From assembly GCA_964610575.1 (NCBI GenBank), contig CAZSYX010000009.1, positions 1 through 64,000 on the forward strand: a stretch of 64,000 nucleotides of DNA. The letters run 5' to 3'. Source of the DNA: JADJWR01 sp964610575. Its GTDB lineage: Bacteria > Pseudomonadota > Gammaproteobacteria > Burkholderiales > Burkholderiaceae_F. The notes under the pieces are model-generated. The model did not search any database, was not told the DNA's origin, and saw nothing but the letters and a program-made list of their open reading frames with translations. Both the position numbers and the translations under genes were made by a program. Within the stretch, counting starts at the first letter, position 1; each line of letters begins with the position of its first letter. This document shows positions 27,883-38,400 of the stretch, piece by piece.

Positions 27883-30549
27883 TCATCGGGTCCAGGGCGG
27901 CGCCAGACTCGCGTCTACTCCGAACTTTCCGCTTGCGGCGTTCGCGCCGGCCGGGTCGACCGCCGCCAGCGCCGCCACCGCAATCGCCTGCCTGTCCACC
28001 TCGAAGAACCGCCGCAGCGCCGCCCGCGTGTCGCTGCGCCCGAAGCCGTCGGTGCCGAGCACGACGTAGTGGTCGCGCAGCCACGGCCGGATCAGGTCGG
28101 GCAGGGCGGAGACATAGTCGCTGGCGGCGACGATCGGCGTGCCGTTGGCCGGCAGCAGTTGCTCGATCCATGATGCGCCGCACGCGCTGCCCAGCCGGCG
28201 GCTCCGTTCGATCGCCATCGCCTCGCGGCGCAGTTCGGTGAAGCTGGTGACCGAGTAGACGTCGGCGCCGACGCCGTAGTCGTTCTCCAGAAGTTCCGCC
28301 GCCGCCAGCACCTCGCGCAGGATCGTGCCGCTGCCGAGCAGCCGCACGCGCGCTGCGCCCTTTGCGCTCGGGCGAACGAGATACAGGCCGTGCAGGATTC
28401 CGTCGCGCGCATTCGCAGGCAGGCTCGGCTGCGCGTAGTTTTCGTTCATCACCGTGACGTAATAGAACACGTCCTCCTGGCTGCCCAGCATGCGCCGCAT
28501 GCCGTCCTCGACGATCACCGCCAGTTCGTAGGCGAAGCACGGGTCCCAGGCGCGGCAGTTGGGCACGGTGCTGGCGATCAGGTGACTGGTGCCGTCCTGG
28601 TGCTGCAGCCCTTCGCCGGCGAGCGTGGTGCGGCCGGCGGTGGCGCCGAGCAGGAAGCCGCGGCTGCGCGAGTCGGCCGCTGCCCAGATCGCGTCGCCGA
28701 CGCGCTGGAAACCGAACATCGAGTAGTAGATGAAGAACGGCAGCATGGCGAAGCCGTGCGCGGAGTAACTCGTCGCGGCTGCGACCCAGCTGGCGATCGC
28801 GCCGGCCTCGGTGATGCCTTCCTCGAGGATCTGTCCGCTGACCGCTTCCTTGTAGTAGCTGACCTGCTCGCGATCCTCGGGCTCGTAAAGCTGGCCGAAC
28901 GGCGCGTAGATGCCTATCTGGCGGAACAGGTCGGCCATGCCGAAGGTGCGCGCCTCGTCGGCGATGATCGGCACGATGCGCGGCCCGAGCGTGGGCTCCT
29001 TCAGCAGCGCCCCCACCATGCGCACGAAGGCCATGGTGGTCGACATGTCCTTGCCGGCCGCTTCGAGCGCGAACTTGGCGAATTCCTCCGCCTTCGGTGT
29101 GGGCAGTGGCGCGCTGGACCGCTGCCGCACCGGCAGGTAGCCGCCGAGCTTGTCGCGCCGCGCGTGCAGGTACTTCATCTCCGGGCTGTCCGCGGGCGGC
29201 CGCACGAACTCGCAGTCCTCGACCTGCTCGTCGGTGAGCGACAGCGAGAAGCGGTCGCGGAATTCGCGCAGCTGCTCGACGTCGAGCTTCTTCTGCTGGT
29301 GCGTGGTCATCCGGCCCTGGCCGGCGCTGCCCATGCCGTAGCCCTTCTTGGTCTTGGCCAGGATCACCGTCGGCTGGCCGCGATGGCGCACCGCGTGCCA
29401 GTAGGCGGCGAAGATCTTCACCGGGTCGTGGCCGCCGCGGCGCAGGCGGTCGATGTCGTCGTCGGACAGATGCGCGACCAGTTGCTGCAGCTCCGGGTAC
29501 TTGGCGAAGAAGTGCTCGCGGTTGAAGCTGCCGGTGGTGGCGGCCAGTTGCTGGAACTCGCCGTCGACGGTCTCGTGAAAGGCCCGCAGCAGCAGTCCCT
29601 GTGTATCGCGCGCCAACAGCGGATCCCAGTCGCTGCCCCACAGCAGCTTGATCACGTTCCAGCCGGCGCCGGCATACAGGCCTTCGAGCTCCTGGATGAT
29701 CGAGCCGTTGCCGCGTACCGGGCCGTCGAGCCGCTGCAGGTTGCAGTTGACGACGAAGACGAGGTTGTCGAGCCCCTCGCGCGCGGCGATCGACAGGCCG
29801 GCCAGCGACTCCGGCTCGTCCATCTCGCCGTCGCCGACGAAAGCCCACACCTTGCGGCCGTGCGTGGCGAGGAGTCCCCGGTGCTCGAGGTAGCGCATGA
29901 AGCGCGCCTGGTAGATCGCGAATAGCGGCCCCAGTCCCATCGAGCCGGTCGGGAACTGCCAGAAATCCGGCATCAGCCACGGATGCGGGTACGAACTCAG
30001 GCCCTTGCCCGAGGTCTCGCGGCGGTAGTTGTCCAGTTGCTCGGCCGTGAGCCGCCCTTCCAGGAATGCGCGCGAGTAGACGCCGGGTGCCGAGTGCGGC
30101 TGCAGGTAGACGAGATCGCCACCTTGGCCCGCGCGGAAGAAATGGTTGAACCCGACCTCGAACAGGTCAGCCGCCGAGGCGTAGCTGGCGATGTGCCCGC
30201 CGAGTTCCCCCGCAGCGCGGTTGGCGCGCACCACCATCGCCAGCGCGTTCCAGCGCACCAGCGCCATCAGCCGTGACTCGATCTCCAGGTTGCCCTGGTA
30301 CGGCGGCTGCTCGGCCAGCCCGATGGTGTTGATGTACGGCGTGTTGGCCACCGTCGGCAACTGCACGCGGCGGCGGCGCGCGTGCTGCACCAGTTTCTGC
30401 AGCAGGAAGGTGGCGCGCTCCGGGCTCGACTCGTTGATCACCGCGTCGAGCGCATCGAGCCACTCGCGCGTTTCCTGCGGATCGGCGTCGGCCTCGGGCA
30501 GGCGCCACGAGGCGATCGGAGAGAGGCGGGCGAGATCGTCGGGTTTCAT
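27883..30549 (-). CDS. aceE: pyruvate dehydrogenase E1 component, homodimeric type (AceE-like)
   Basis: 888 residues, full length for homodimeric E1. It has the thiamine diphosphate motif VGDGEMDEPESLAGL...NLVFVVNCNLQRLDGPV, the substrate-channel region SSYPHPWLMPDFWQFPTGSMGLGP, and C-terminal domains through HYVVLGTDGFGRSDTRAALRRFFEVD. It decarboxylates pyruvate (or a related 2-oxo acid) and acetylates the lipoyl E2. No aceF or lpd gene is adjacent, which is unusual for the main complex. This could be a second, stand-alone E1 such as the mdeB type. An upstream M23 gene in the same direction ends 69 nt before its start. Confidence 0.9.
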   Translation of the reverse strand: MKPDDLARLSPIASWRLPEADADPQETREWLDALDAVINESSPERATFLLQKLVQHARRRRVQLPTVANTPYINTIGLAEQPPYQGNLEIESRLMALVRWNALAMVVRANRAAGELGGHIASYASAADLFEVGFNHFFRAGQGGDLVYLQPHSAPGVYSRAFLEGRLTAEQLDNYRRETSGKGLSSYPHPWLMPDFWQFPTGSMGLGPLFAIYQARFMRYLEHRGLLATHGRKVWAFVGDGEMDEPESLAGLSIAAREGLDNLVFVVNCNLQRLDGPVRGNGSIIQELEGLYAGAGWNVIKLLWGSDWDPLLARDTQGLLLRAFHETVDGEFQQLAATTGSFNREHFFAKYPELQQLVAHLSDDDIDRLRRGGHDPVKIFAAYWHAVRHRGQPTVILAKTKKGYGMGSAGQGRMTTHQQKKLDVEQLREFRDRFSLSLTDEQVEDCEFVRPPADSPEMKYLHARRDKLGGYLPVRQRSSAPLPTPKAEEFAKFALEAAGKDMSTTMAFVRMVGALLKEPTLGPRIVPIIADEARTFGMADLFRQIGIYAPFGQLYEPEDREQVSYYKEAVSGQILEEGITEAGAIASWVAAATSYSAHGFAMLPFFIYYSMFGFQRVGDAIWAAADSRSRGFLLGATAGRTTLAGEGLQHQDGTSHLIASTVPNCRAWDPCFAYELAVIVEDGMRRMLGSQEDVFYYVTVMNENYAQPSLPANARDGILHGLYLVRPSAKGAARVRLLGSGTILREVLAAAELLENDYGVGADVYSVTSFTELRREAMAIERSRRLGSACGASWIEQLLPANGTPIVAASDYVSALPDLIRPWLRDHYVVLGTDGFGRSDTRAALRRFFEVDRQAIAVAALAAVDPAGANAASGKFGVDASLAPPWTR

Positions 30550-30618
30550 GGGGCAGCCACCCGGGCAGGATTGACGCGATCGATTATCGCGCCCGCTGCC
30601 GCGAACGGCCGTTTCCGC

Positions 30619-31461
30619 TCAGCCGGCTCTTACGGCCGGCAGGAACAGCGCCGGGTCGACCGCGGTGGCGTTCAGGTACACGCTGAAATGCAGGTGCGGG
30701 CCGGTCACCCGGCCGGTGGCGCCGACCGTGCCGATCGCATCGCCTGCTGCCAGACGCGCGCCGGTCGATGCGCCGATGTCGTCCAGATGGCAGTACAGCG
30801 TCAGGAAGCCCTGGCCGTGGTCGACGATCGCCGTGCGGCCGTTGAAGAAGTAGTCGCCGGCATCGATCACTTCTCCGCCGGCGGCGGCGACGACCCGCGT
30901 GCCCACCGGCGCGGCGATGTCCATGCCGCTGTGCGGATTGCGCGCTTCGCCGTTGAACACGCGGCGCAGGCCGAACGACGACGAGCGCCTGCCGGGCGCC
31001 GGTGTCCGCAGACGCAGCGTCGTCGGCGGCGCTTCAGACCAGTGCTGCAGCACTTTCTGCAGATGCTCGCGCTCGCGCTCGTGGCGGGCCAGGTCCTCGG
31101 CCGACAACTGCACGTGCTTCGGCGCGACCTTCAGCTGCTGCGTGGCGTACTGCTTCGGCTGCACGCGTACGGCGACCTCGCGGCTGCCGACGGCGTCGGT
31201 GACCCGCACAGGTACCGTCGTGCCCGGCTGCGCCTGCAGCCCGATGCCGATCAGCGCCACCCAGTTCGATGCGTCGCGCGTCACCAGCGCACGACGGCCG
31301 TCGATGGTCACCTGCGGCGCGCTGTCGCCGGTGCCGAGGTCGACGCGCGCGACACCGCCCGGGACCGCGGCGATGCGCGGCAGGGTGGAGGCTTGCGTCT
31401 GTATGCCCCAGGCCGGCGCGGTCACGGCTGGCAGCGCGAACAGGAACGTGCGTCGCTTCAT
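30619..31461 (-). CDS. M23 family metallopeptidase (LytM-type), secreted
   Basis: 280 residues. N-terminal signal peptide MKRRTFLFALPAVTAPAWG. A central region with QPKQYATQQLKVAPKHVQLS and a charged helix (ARHEREREHLQKVL) precedes the LytM domain. Zinc ligands are His and Asp in NPHSGMDIAAP and the HxH of GPHLHFSVYLN. The preceding segment YCHLDDI contributes the catalytic His. It is probably a periplasmic peptidoglycan endopeptidase. The divergent pyrC gene starts 88 nt away. Confidence 0.9.
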   Translation of the reverse strand: MKRRTFLFALPAVTAPAWGIQTQASTLPRIAAVPGGVARVDLGTGDSAPQVTIDGRRALVTRDASNWVALIGIGLQAQPGTTVPVRVTDAVGSREVAVRVQPKQYATQQLKVAPKHVQLSAEDLARHEREREHLQKVLQHWSEAPPTTLRLRTPAPGRRSSSFGLRRVFNGEARNPHSGMDIAAPVGTRVVAAAGGEVIDAGDYFFNGRTAIVDHGQGFLTLYCHLDDIGASTGARLAAGDAIGTVGATGRVTGPHLHFSVYLNATAVDPALFLPAVRAG

Positions 31462-31549
31462 CGGCGCGATGCTACCGAGAGCGCGCGTCATCCGCCGGCG
31501 CAACGGCAAGGCGCGATGGGCGCGTGCGACGAGCCGCGATAATGCCGGC

Positions 31550-32608
31550 ATGAATTCGCCCGCGACGATCACCCTGACCCGCCCCGACGACTGGCACCTG
31601 CACCTGCGCGACGGCGTCGCGATGGCCGACGTCCTGCCGCACACCGCGCGGCAGTTCCGCCGCGCGATCGTGATGCCGAACCTGAGGCCGCCGGTCGCCA
31701 CCACCGCGCAGGCGGCCGAATATCGCGCGCGCATCGTCGCCGCGCTGCCCCCGGGCAGCGAGTTCGAGCCGCTGATGACGCTTTACCTCACCGACAACAC
31801 CAGCGCCGAGGAGATCCGCCGCGCGAAGGCAAGCGGCATCGTGCATGGCGTGAAGCTGTATCCGGCCGGCGCCACCACCAACTCCGACTCGGGCGTCACC
31901 GACATCCGCAAGTGCAAGGTGGCGCTGGAGACGATGCAGCGCGAGGACCTGCCGCTGCTGATCCACGGCGAGGTCACCGACCCGCAGGTCGACGTCTTCG
32001 ACCGCGAGAGCCGCTTCATCGACGACGTGCTGCTGCCGCTGCGGCGCAGTTTCCCCGGCCTGCGCGTGGTGCTCGAGCACATCACCACTCAGGGGGCGGC
32101 GCAGTACGTGGCCGAGGCCGAGGGCCGCATCGCCGCCACCGTCACTGCGCATCACCTGCTGTACAACCGCAACGCCATCTTCCTCACGCCCGAGGGCCGC
32201 GCCGGCGTGCGCCCGCACTACTACTGCCTGCCGATCCTGAAGCGCGAGATCCACCGGCAGGCGCTGCTCGCTGCCGCCACCGGCGAGAACGCCCGCTTCT
32301 TCCTCGGCACCGACAGCGCGCCGCATCCGAAGGGCGACAAGGAAAGCGCCTGCGGCTGCGCCGGCTGCTTCACCGCGGCCAGCGCGATCGAGATGTACGC
32401 GATGGCCTTCGAGGAGGCCGGCGCGCTCGACCGGCTGGAGGACTTCGCCAGCGTCCGCGGCGCCGACTTCTACCGCCTGCCCCGCAACACCGACCGCATC
32501 ACCCTGCAGCGGCGCGACTGGACGGTGCCCGGCGAACTGAAGTTCGGCGAGACGACGGTGGTGCCGCTGGCTGCCGGTGAAACGCTGCCGTGGCAACTGG
32601 TGGACTGA
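31550..32608 (+). CDS. pyrC: dihydroorotase (class II)
   Basis: 352 residues. Cyclises carbamoyl-aspartate to dihydroorotate in pyrimidine synthesis. The zinc-binding DDWHLHLRDG (residues about 12-21) is intact. The carbamylated Lys lies in HGVKLYPAGATTNSD, with His in LLIHGEV and VLEHITT and Asp in FFLGTDSAPH. It is the catalytically competent dihydroorotase of the window, unlike the copy at 60698. DUF3025 overlaps its 3' end by 19 nt. Confidence 0.95.
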   Translation: MNSPATITLTRPDDWHLHLRDGVAMADVLPHTARQFRRAIVMPNLRPPVATTAQAAEYRARIVAALPPGSEFEPLMTLYLTDNTSAEEIRRAKASGIVHGVKLYPAGATTNSDSGVTDIRKCKVALETMQREDLPLLIHGEVTDPQVDVFDRESRFIDDVLLPLRRSFPGLRVVLEHITTQGAAQYVAEAEGRIAATVTAHHLLYNRNAIFLTPEGRAGVRPHYYCLPILKREIHRQALLAAATGENARFFLGTDSAPHPKGDKESACGCAGCFTAASAIEMYAMAFEEAGALDRLEDFASVRGADFYRLPRNTDRITLQRRDWTVPGELKFGETTVVPLAAGETLPWQLVD

Positions 32609-33384
32609 ACGGGCTGGCCGTCGACTGGCAGGCGCCCTGGCTGGCGCCGCTGCGCGACCTGCGACCGTGCGTCGAGCGCGCCGACTGGCGCGACGCACTG
32701 TCCGCCGAAGCGCGCCACCGCGGCGTGGCGACCGCCACCGGGCTGCCGATCGAATTCGTCGCGGCCGACGACGCCGGCGCCGCCGCCTACGAGGCGCACC
32801 TCGCCGCCACCGGCCGCGTGCCGACACGCGGTAACGCGCACGATCTGTTCAACGCGCTGATCTGGCTCACCTTCCCGTTGACCAAGGCGGCACTGAATGC
32901 GCGCCAGGCGCAAGAACTGGTGCGCGACGGCGTGCGCGGCACCCGCGGGCCGGTGCGCGACGCGGCCACGCTGATCGACGAGAGCGGGCTGCTGCTGGCG
33001 GCGAGCGACGACGCCTGCGCCGCGCTGATGCGGCTCGACTGGAACTGGCTCTTCGCTGCGCAGCGCGCGCGCTGGGGCCGCGACTGGCTGGCCTTCGCCT
33101 TCGGCCACGCGCTGATCGAGAAACTGCTCGCGCCGTACAAGGGCCTGACCGCGGTGGTGGTATGCCTGCCGCTCGCGGGGGCGACGCTGGCGCAGATGGA
33201 CAAGGCGATGTCGCAGTGGGTGCAGCACACGGCACTTGCGCCGCCGCTGCTGTCGCATCTACCGGTGCTCGGAATTCCGGGCTGGTGGCCGGCCAACGAG
33301 GATCCGGCCTTCTATGCCGATGCAGCGGTGTTTCGCGAGCGCCGCCGCGCCGTGGGCCAACGCGGCGCGGAACGACCGGCATAG
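32590..33384 (+). CDS. DUF3025 domain protein
   Basis: 264 residues, function unknown. The core GNAHDLFNALIWLTFPLTKAALN and the later FGHALIEKLLAPYKGLTAVVV, LDWNWLF and VLGIPGWWPANEDPAFYAD segments are typical of DUF3025 proteins, which frequently follow pyrC in Burkholderiales. The GTG start at 32590 overlaps pyrC by 19 nt, implying coupling. No signal peptide or membrane segment. Confidence 0.82.
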   Translation: MATGGLNGLAVDWQAPWLAPLRDLRPCVERADWRDALSAEARHRGVATATGLPIEFVAADDAGAAAYEAHLAATGRVPTRGNAHDLFNALIWLTFPLTKAALNARQAQELVRDGVRGTRGPVRDAATLIDESGLLLAASDDACAALMRLDWNWLFAAQRARWGRDWLAFAFGHALIEKLLAPYKGLTAVVVCLPLAGATLAQMDKAMSQWVQHTALAPPLLSHLPVLGIPGWWPANEDPAFYADAAVFRERRRAVGQRGAERPA

Positions 33385-33414
33385 ACTCGCGCGGTCCAGG
33401 TCGCGGGAGCGCAG

Positions 33415-34401
33415 ATGAATGTCGTCGTCACCGGGGGTTTCGGTTTTCTCGGCCAGCGCCTGATCCGCGCGTTGTGCGAGCGGGGCAGGCTCACCGACGC
33501 GGCCGGGCGCGAGCGCGCGATCGAGCGCATCGTCGCCGTCGATCAGGGCCAGTGCAGCGAGCCGGTCATTGACAGGCGCGTCGTATGCGCGCTGGGCGAC
33601 GTTGCCGATGCCTCGTTCATCGGCAGCATGCTCGACGCCGATACCGACACGGTGTTCCACCTCGCCGCCGTGGTCAGCGGCGCCGCCGAGCGCGATTTCG
33701 ACCTCGGCATGCGGGTAAACCTCGACGGCACACGGCTTCTGCTCGAGGCCTGCCGGCGGCAGCCGCATCCACCCAAGGTGGTGTTCGCCAGCAGTGTGGC
33801 GGTGTTCGGCCAGCCGCTGCCGGCGGTGGTCGCAGACAGCACGACGCCGACGCCGCAGGCGAGCTACGGCGTGCAGAAGCTGATCGGCGAACTGCTGGTC
33901 GGCGACTGCTCGCGCAAGGGTTTCATCGACGGCCGCTGCGTGCGCCTGCCGACCATCGTCGTGCGGCCGGGCAAGCCGAACGCGGCGGCGTCGAGCTTCG
34001 CCAGCGGCATCATGCGCGAGCCGCTCGCCGGCCGAGAGGCGATCTGTCCGGTGGAGCCGTCGACCGGCATGTGGGTGTCGTCGCCGGTCACCGCGGTGAA
34101 GGCCCTGGTGCACGCGCACGAACTGCCGGCCGCGGCATGGGGCACGCTGCGCTCGCTGAACCTGCCCGGCCTCACCGCCACGGTGGCGGAGATGATCGAG
34201 GCGCTGCGTCAGGCCGCCGGCGAGGCGGTCGCCGCGCGCGTGACGTTCCAGATCGACGAGCCGATCGCCGCGATCGTGCGCAGCTGGCCGGCACGCTTCG
34301 ACACCGCGCGCGCGCGGGCGATGGGATTTCCGCAGGATGCCGACTTCGCCTCGATCCTGCGCGACTACATGCGGCAGTTCGCGCCAACGGCGATGCGCTG
34401 A
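33415..34401 (+). CDS. NAD-dependent epimerase/dehydratase, D-erythronate dehydrogenase-like
   Basis: 328-residue extended SDR. The cofactor loop is VTGGFGFLGQRL (about residues 5-16), with HLAAVVSGAAERDFDLGMRVN and the catalytic YGVQKLIGELL Tyr-x-x-x-Lys (about 151-155). The segments RLPTIVVRPGKPNAAASSFASGIMREPL and VSSPVTAV match DenD, which oxidises D-erythronate to 2-oxo-D-erythronate. No other erythronate catabolic genes (denK, otnI) are nearby, so the specific activity is inferred from sequence alone. It faces pyrF tail to tail with a 3-nt gap. Confidence 0.8.
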   Translation: MNVVVTGGFGFLGQRLIRALCERGRLTDAAGRERAIERIVAVDQGQCSEPVIDRRVVCALGDVADASFIGSMLDADTDTVFHLAAVVSGAAERDFDLGMRVNLDGTRLLLEACRRQPHPPKVVFASSVAVFGQPLPAVVADSTTPTPQASYGVQKLIGELLVGDCSRKGFIDGRCVRLPTIVVRPGKPNAAASSFASGIMREPLAGREAICPVEPSTGMWVSSPVTAVKALVHAHELPAAAWGTLRSLNLPGLTATVAEMIEALRQAAGEAVAARVTFQIDEPIAAIVRSWPARFDTARARAMGFPQDADFASILRDYMRQFAPTAMR

Positions 34402-34404
34402 GAT

Positions 34405-35223
34405 TCAGCGCTTGCGGTAACCGTTGATCTCGTCGCGCGTGCGCTGCGCGGCGGCCGCCGCGGCCTGCACGAAATCCTCGCCGGTGCTGGCATACAGGAT
34501 CGCCCGCGAGGAGTTGATCAGCATGCCGGTTCCGTCGCCCGTCTGGCCGGCGTAGACGCTGGCCTGCACGTCGCCGCCCTGCGCGCCGATGCCGGGCACC
34601 AGCAGCGGCAGTTCGCCGACGATCGCGCGCACCCGCGCGAGTTCGGCCGGGTAGGTGGCGCCGACCACCAGTCCGAGCTGGCCGCTGCGGTTCCACTTCT
34701 CCGCCGCCAGCCGCGCCACGCGCTCGTACAGGCGTTCGCCGGCCACCTCGAGCATCTGCAGGTCGTCGCCGCCGGGGTTGCTGGTCCGGCACAGCACGAA
34801 GATGCCTCGGTCGGCGTAGGCCATGAACGGCTCGATCGAGTCGTGCCCCATGAGCGGCGACAGCGTGACCGCGTCGGCGCCGTAGCGCTCGAACGCCTCG
34901 CGTGCGTAGTGCTCGGCGGTGGCGCCGATGTCGCCGCGCTTGGCATCGAGCACCACCGGCACCTGCGGATGCTTGCCGCGCAGGTGGGCGATCAGGCTTT
35001 CGAGCTGGTCCTCGGCGCGGGCGCTGGCGAAGTAGGCGATCTGCGGCTTGAAGGCGCAGGCGTATGGCGCGGTGGCGTCGGCGATCGCCGCGCAGAAGGC
35101 GAAGATCGCGTCGTCGCGCCCGCGCAGGTGCGCGGGAAAGCGGGTCGGATCGGGATCGAGCCCGACGCACAGCAGGGTGTCCGCGCTTTGCCAGCGCGAC
35201 TTGAGCTTGTCGATGAAGGTCAC
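34405..35223 (-). CDS. pyrF: orotidine 5'-phosphate decarboxylase
   Basis: 272 residues. Converts OMP to UMP, the last step of de novo pyrimidine synthesis. Catalytic region VVLDAKRGDIGATAEHYA (Lys-Arg-Gly-Asp), N-terminal CVGLDPDP, and VVGATYP and GIGAQGGD phosphate-binding segments. This is the longer subgroup (about 270 residues) used by Burkholderiales. The GTG at 35223 gives MTFIDKLKSRW, the usual N-terminus. A leader with two stem-loops lies upstream. Confidence 0.93.
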   Translation of the reverse strand: MTFIDKLKSRWQSADTLLCVGLDPDPTRFPAHLRGRDDAIFAFCAAIADATAPYACAFKPQIAYFASARAEDQLESLIAHLRGKHPQVPVVLDAKRGDIGATAEHYAREAFERYGADAVTLSPLMGHDSIEPFMAYADRGIFVLCRTSNPGGDDLQMLEVAGERLYERVARLAAEKWNRSGQLGLVVGATYPAELARVRAIVGELPLLVPGIGAQGGDVQASVYAGQTGDGTGMLINSSRAILYASTGEDFVQAAAAAAQRTRDEINGYRKR

Positions 35224-35289
35224 GGGCGGGGAATGGAGCAGGGCGCGGCGCGGATTGTAGGCGCCGTGCGGAAGCTCCTGCCGAAACGC

Positions 35290-35337
35290 AAAGGGGCCAG
35301 CGTCCTGCTGGCCCCTTTCCCCGCACCAAGTGCGAGG
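35290..35337 (-). terminator. strong stem-loop(s) between chpA and pyrF
   Basis: Perfect 12-bp stem AAAGGGGCCAGC / GCTGGCCCCTTT with a 5-nt loop at 35290-35318. On the minus strand it is preceded by a smaller hairpin (35319-35337) and followed by TTTGCGTTT. It probably terminates the chp transcript about 150 nt after chpA. It also lies 67 nt ahead of pyrF and could act as a leader attenuator. Confidence 0.65.
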
Positions 35338-35466
35338 TGGATCGGCTTGCGCCGATTTCGATGAACAGACTCTACACGCGCCTGCCGGCCCGGCCAATGG
35401 CCAAAACCCGCGTCCAGGCAACCACGCATCGGCGGCACCTGGCGTGCGCCGGCGGTACGCCCGGCA

Positions 35467-38400
35467 TCACTCGAGAACCCGCTCCTTCACGTAGCTGCGG
35501 ATCAGCGCCAGCAGTTCGTCGTCCTGGTACGGCTTGCCGAGATAGGCGTTGACGCCGAGTTCCATCGCCATGCGGCGGTGCTTGTCGGCGGTGCGCGAGG
35601 TGATCATCACGATCGGGATTGAGCGCGTCAGCTCGGTGCCGCGCACATGGCGGGTCAGGTCGAAGCCGTCCATGCGCGGCATCTCGATGTCGACCAGCAT
35701 CACGTCGGGGCGCACGTCCTGCAGCTGGCGCAGCGCGTCGACGCCATCCTTGGCCAGCATGACTTCGTAGCCGCTGCGCTCCAGCAGCCGCTGCGTGACG
35801 CGGCGCACGGTCAGCGAGTCGTCGACGACCATGACGAGCGGTGCGGCGGCCAGTGTCACCTCGGTCTCGCCGTCGGCCGTCGGTGTCCGCGCTTCCTCCT
35901 GCGGCACCGCGGTGGTCGTGTGCGCCAGCCGCGGCGGCTCCGGCGCGCGCGCGATCAGCTGCACCGGGTTGAGGATCAGCACGATCTCGCCGTTGCCGAG
36001 GATCGTCGCGCCGATGATGCCGGCCAGCCTTGACACCTGCACGCCGACGTTCTTGACCACCACCTCCTGGTTGGTCGATACCTCGTCGGCGACCACCGCC
36101 ATGCGGTCGTCGCCGGAGCGCAGCAGCACCACCGGCACCTGCCGGCCCTGGTGCAGCGTCATGTCCTCGCCGAGCAGTTGCGACATCGCGCGCAGAGCCA
36201 CTTCGCCGGCGCCCGGCATGTCGATCGCGCCTGCCGCGATGGCCTCGGCGACGTCCTCCGGCCGCACGCGCTTGACGTGCTCGACCATGCCGGCCGGGAT
36301 CGCGTAGCGGCGACCGCCGACCGTGGCCAGCACGACCTGCGTGACCGCCAGCGTCAGCGGCAGGTTCAGCGTGAAGCGCGTGCCGCGGCCCGCCTCGGAG
36401 CTGATCGCGATGCGGCCGCCGAAGGCGGACATCTCCGAGCGCACCACGTCCATGCCGACGCCGCGGCCGGCCAGCTCGGTGAGTTCGGAAGCGGTCGAGA
36501 AGCCCGGCGCGAAGATGAGGTCCATCAGCTCGCGGTCGCCCGGGTTCTGGTCGGTGCGCAGCAGCCCGGTGGCCAAGCCGCGGGCGCGGATCCGCTCCAG
36601 ATCGAGCCCCGCGCCGTCGTCGGCGATCGCGATGACGATCTCGCTGCCTTCCTGCCGGACTTCCATCCGCAGCTCGCCGGTTTCCGGCTTGCCGGCGGCG
36701 CGGCGTGTCTCCGGCGTCTCGAGCCCGTGCGCGATGGCGTTGCGCACCATGTGCTCGAACGGCCCCGCCATGCGCTCGAGCACGACGCGGTCCAGTTCGG
36801 TGCGGTCGCCGCGGATGTCGACGTTGACGCGCTTGCCGACTTCCTTGGCCGCCTGGCGCGCGACGCGGTAAATGCGTTCGGAGATGCTGGCGAACGGCAC
36901 CAGTCGCACGCGCATCAGCTGCTGCTGCAGTTCGCGGGTGAGCCGGTACTGCGCCGACAGGTCGCCTTCGCTGGTCTGCAGACCCTTGTACATGACGGAC
37001 TGGATCGTCGCCACGTCCTCGATCGACTCGGCGATCATCCTTGTGAGTTCCTGCAGCCGCGTGAAGCGGTCGAACTCGAGCGGATCGAAGCTTGCCGACT
37101 CGTTCGACAGCTTCTCCGAGCGTGCCTGGATCTGTGCCTCGGCCTGGATTTCCAGGTCGCGCATCTGCGTGCGCAGCCGATGGATGTTCTCGTTCAGATC
37201 CGCCAGCGACGCCTTCACCACCGCGGTGTGGTTCTCTACCCGGGAGCGGGCGATCAGCACCTCGCCGGCCTGGTCGACCAGCCGGTCGAGCACGTCGGCG
37301 CGGACGCGGACGAACGACTGCGCGGTCGTCGCCTCCGCCGCTGCTGGCGCCGTCTCTGCGCGCTCTTCCTCCGCGGCCGCCAGCCCCTGCTCGGCCGCCA
37401 GCGTTGCCTCGATGGCGGGTGGTGCATGTTCGGCCACCGGCGCGGCCTGCGCCTCGGGCAGTGCCGGAATCTCGACCGACTTGCCCTGCTGCAGGCCGTC
37501 GTAGAGCGTCATCGCGATGTCGTAGCGGGCGAGCAGGTCGTCGACCAATTCGGCCGGCAACTGCGGCAGCGCCATGGCCGACTCGACCCGCGTCTCCATG
37601 TCGTGCATGAGTTCGCCGAGGTGCATCGCGCCGGCCATGCGCGCGCTGCCCTTCACCGTGTGCAGCAGGCGCATCAGTTCACGCATCGGCGCGCGATCGG
37701 CCGGATGGCCCGCCAGTGCACGCAGGTCGCTGCCGACCGTCGGCAGCAGCTCGCCGGCTTCGGCGAGGAAGACTGGCAGCAGGTCGGCGTCGATGTCGTC
37801 GGATACCGACACCGCGGTCGCCGGTTCCTCAGCCGGCTTGGCAGCGACAGCGGGCACGCCTGCGCTCGCCGTCGGCTGCGGGGCGGCTTCGGCGGTAGCC
37901 TCGGTCGGTGCCGGCTCGGCCACTGCCTCGACTGCAGCGGCGCTCGGCGCTGCCTCGACAGTGGCGGTTTCGGGTGCGGCCTCCGCCGGTTTCGCTTCTT
38001 GCTCGGCGGCGAGGGCCCGACAGGTGCGAACGTAGCTGACCAACTCGTTGATCGCCGCGGCTTCGTCCGGCGCTTCCGGCGGATAGATGCCGGCAGCGAA
38101 CTGGTGCAGCATGCCGCGGATGCGCTCGATGACGCGCTCCAGCGAGTCGAACTGCGCGCCGGTGAGGACCGTGTGCGTCGCGTGCTCGAGATGGCTCATC
38201 TCGTGCAGCAGGTCGTCGAGCGGATCGGCCAGCGCCCAGACGGTTTCCAGCCCCACGGTCGCCGTGATCCCGGCGAGCGAGTGCGAGCTGCGCATTGCCG
38301 TCGACGACACGGAGCGGCTCGGCTCGAAGCGCCACTCGGCAATGTCCTGGCTGAGCGTGCGCACGGTGTCGTCGGCTTCGCTCAGGAACACGCTGAACAG

